A stretch of 6,276 bases of DNA from Phoenicibacter congonensis (GTDB taxonomy: Bacteria; Actinomycetota; Coriobacteriia; Coriobacteriales; Eggerthellaceae): positions 1 through 6,276 of the forward strand of contig JAUMVS010000084.1 in NCBI GenBank assembly GCA_030530045.1. The letters run 5' to 3'. This document shows positions 5,303 to 6,276 of the stretch, piece after piece; the first letter of the stretch is position 1, and each line of letters begins with the position of its first letter. The position numbers were made by a program, and so were the translations under genes. The notes beneath the pieces are model-generated. The model saw only the letters and a program-made list of their open reading frames with translations, was not told where the DNA came from and did not search any database.

Positions 5303-6276
5303 CTACAGGAAGAATATTATCGTGTCGACAATAAACACTGGTATCAATATTCCAAACGACCAAGCCATGTATCCAAAGAAGGAAGGCATATCGATGTGTG
5401 CTTTCTCAGCCATGTTCTTAACCATGAAGTTAGGAGCATTGCCGATGTAGGTGAGAGCACCCATGAATACAGCACCAGCACTAATAGCAAGCAGGATTTG
5501 CTGTGTAACAGCACCAGCAGTTGTAGCAACTGTGCCTGCACCACTTGCTCCAAGTGCGCCAGCTGTGGTGAGAAATACGACGTAGGTTGGTGAGTTGTCG
5601 AGGAAGCCAGAAAGTGCACCTGTTGCCCAGAAGAACTTGAGAGGGGAGTCGATGCCGAGGTTTCCGCCGTTAACACGAAGAATTGCAAGAGCAGGAATCA
5701 TCGTGATGAAGATGCCGATAAAGAGCTTTGCTACCTCTTCGATTGCACCCCAGTCGAACTCGTTTTTCTCCATGCGAAGGTCTTTTGGAGTGAACTTCCA
5801 GCTGAGAGCTGCAGCGATGAGAATGATTGCAATTTGTACGAAGTACTGAATGCCAAGATGAACTTCACCCATGAGAGTAATGCCGATTGTCTCGCCATTT
5901 GCATCTTGGAACATCTCCATGCTTGGGATGGTGCCGTTAAGAATTACAGCAAGGATAATCATTGCAAGGAAGATGATGTTCTGAAGTCCTTCAATTTTGA
6001 CAGGCACTTTGTGCTCAACATCTTGCATCAAAGCAAGCTCTTCAAGGTTCTCTTTAGGCTCTTTCTTGAAGAAGTGTCTGTCGATGAGAGCAAAAATTGT
6101 CAAAAGCAAAACTGCATTCAGAAGAAGAATTGGCCAAATGTGCTGCAACGTCCAGAAGAATGGAACTCCTCTTAAGAAGCCAAGGAACAGTGGTGGGTCG
6201 CCAAGTGGGGTCAAGCAACCGCCAATGTTTGCAATCAAGAAGATGAAGAAAATGATGATGTGTTTTTTGTTTTTGC
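5303..6276 (-). CDS. NhaD/CitMHS-like sodium:proton antiporter (N-terminus beyond window edge)
   Basis: This is an integral membrane transporter of the ion-transporter superfamily (ArsB/NhaD/CitM). Proteins with these motifs are usually annotated as sodium:proton antiporters or putative citrate transporters, but the substrate cannot be read from sequence. The frame stays open to the window edge, giving 323 visible residues. Full-length relatives are about 430-470, so roughly 110-150 N-terminal residues are missing. The TTG at 6238 is an internal Leu codon, because hydrophobic sequence (HIIIFFIFLIANIGG) continues upstream. Motifs are NIGGCLTPLGDPP (visible 16-28), GALSGFLDNSPTYVVF (219-234) and GALTYIGNAPNFMV (272-285). 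These are paired half-site motifs typical of the inverted-repeat fold, with about eight hydrophobic segments visible. A hydrophilic loop at 65-95 is Glu/Lys-rich. The stop is TAG (5303-5305), followed by its own terminator. No functional link to yhaM is evident. Confidence 0.85.
   Translation of the reverse strand, partial: KNKKHIIIFFIFLIANIGGCLTPLGDPPLFLGFLRGVPFFWTLQHIWPILLLNAVLLLTIFALIDRHFFKKEPKENLEELALMQDVEHKVPVKIEGLQNIIFLAMIILAVILNGTIPSMEMFQDANGETIGITLMGEVHLGIQYFVQIAIILIAAALSWKFTPKDLRMEKNEFDWGAIEEVAKLFIGIFITMIPALAILRVNGGNLGIDSPLKFFWATGALSGFLDNSPTYVVFLTTAGALGASGAGTVATTAGAVTQQILLAISAGAVFMGALTYIGNAPNFMVKNMAEKAHIDMPSFFGYMAWSFGILIPVFIVDTIIFFL

Noticed and set aside
5297..5593. Plus-strand Cys/Ser-rich open frame of 98 codons with many CxxC-like motifs
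   Set aside because: It is the antisense shadow of the Ala/Gly/Thr-rich end of the antiporter gene. The cysteines come from reverse-complemented Ala codons.
4194..6276. yhaM and the antiporter as a two-gene functional system
   Set aside because: A terminator and a separate promoter candidate lie between them, and their family roles (RNA decay, ion transport) do not suggest a joint pathway.

Overview
This is a chromosomal, mostly housekeeping window from a bacterium with moderate GC content (mid-40s percent by eye, not computed). The ribosomal-protein, SecY and adenylate kinase sequences look Gram-positive. The Zn-type Adk with an unusually short Cys4 lid and the general protein flavour suggest an Atopobium/Olsenella-like member of the Coriobacteriia. 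That placement is an inference made without a database search.

The left two thirds (1-4128, + strand) are the distal part of the spc ribosomal-protein cluster, in the classical order rplF (5' end outside the window), rplR, rpsE, rpmD, rplO, secY, adk. rplF to rpmD are tightly packed, with gaps of only 2 to about 15 nt. The run is then broken by a 139-nt intergenic region. It holds a strong intrinsic-terminator-like hairpin (1639-1682), an AT-rich stretch that could carry a promoter, two small GC-rich hairpins (1708-1725 and 1728-1745) and a good Shine-Dalgarno before rplO. rplO overlaps secY by 7 nt (GTG start), and adk follows secY after 8 nt. Together the genes supply 50S proteins L6, L18, L30 and L15, the 30S protein S5, the Sec translocon channel and the kinase that maintains the adenylate pool.

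The operon ends after adk at a hairpin (4159-4186) that looks bidirectional. The usual downstream genes map, infA and rpmJ are absent. Two minus-strand genes converge on adk: a YhaM-type OB-fold/HD-domain 3'-5' exoribonuclease (4194-5150) and, upstream of it, the C-terminal part of an NhaD/CitMHS-like ion antiporter (5303 to the window edge). The 152-nt gap between these two contains a minus-strand terminator for the antiporter gene and a promoter candidate for yhaM with a perfect TATAAT, flanked by an imperfect inverted repeat.

I found no mobile element, CRISPR array, tRNA or rRNA. I found no convincing new multi-gene system. The most interesting signals are the internal break and structured leader in the spc operon before rplO, and the inverted repeat around the yhaM promoter.
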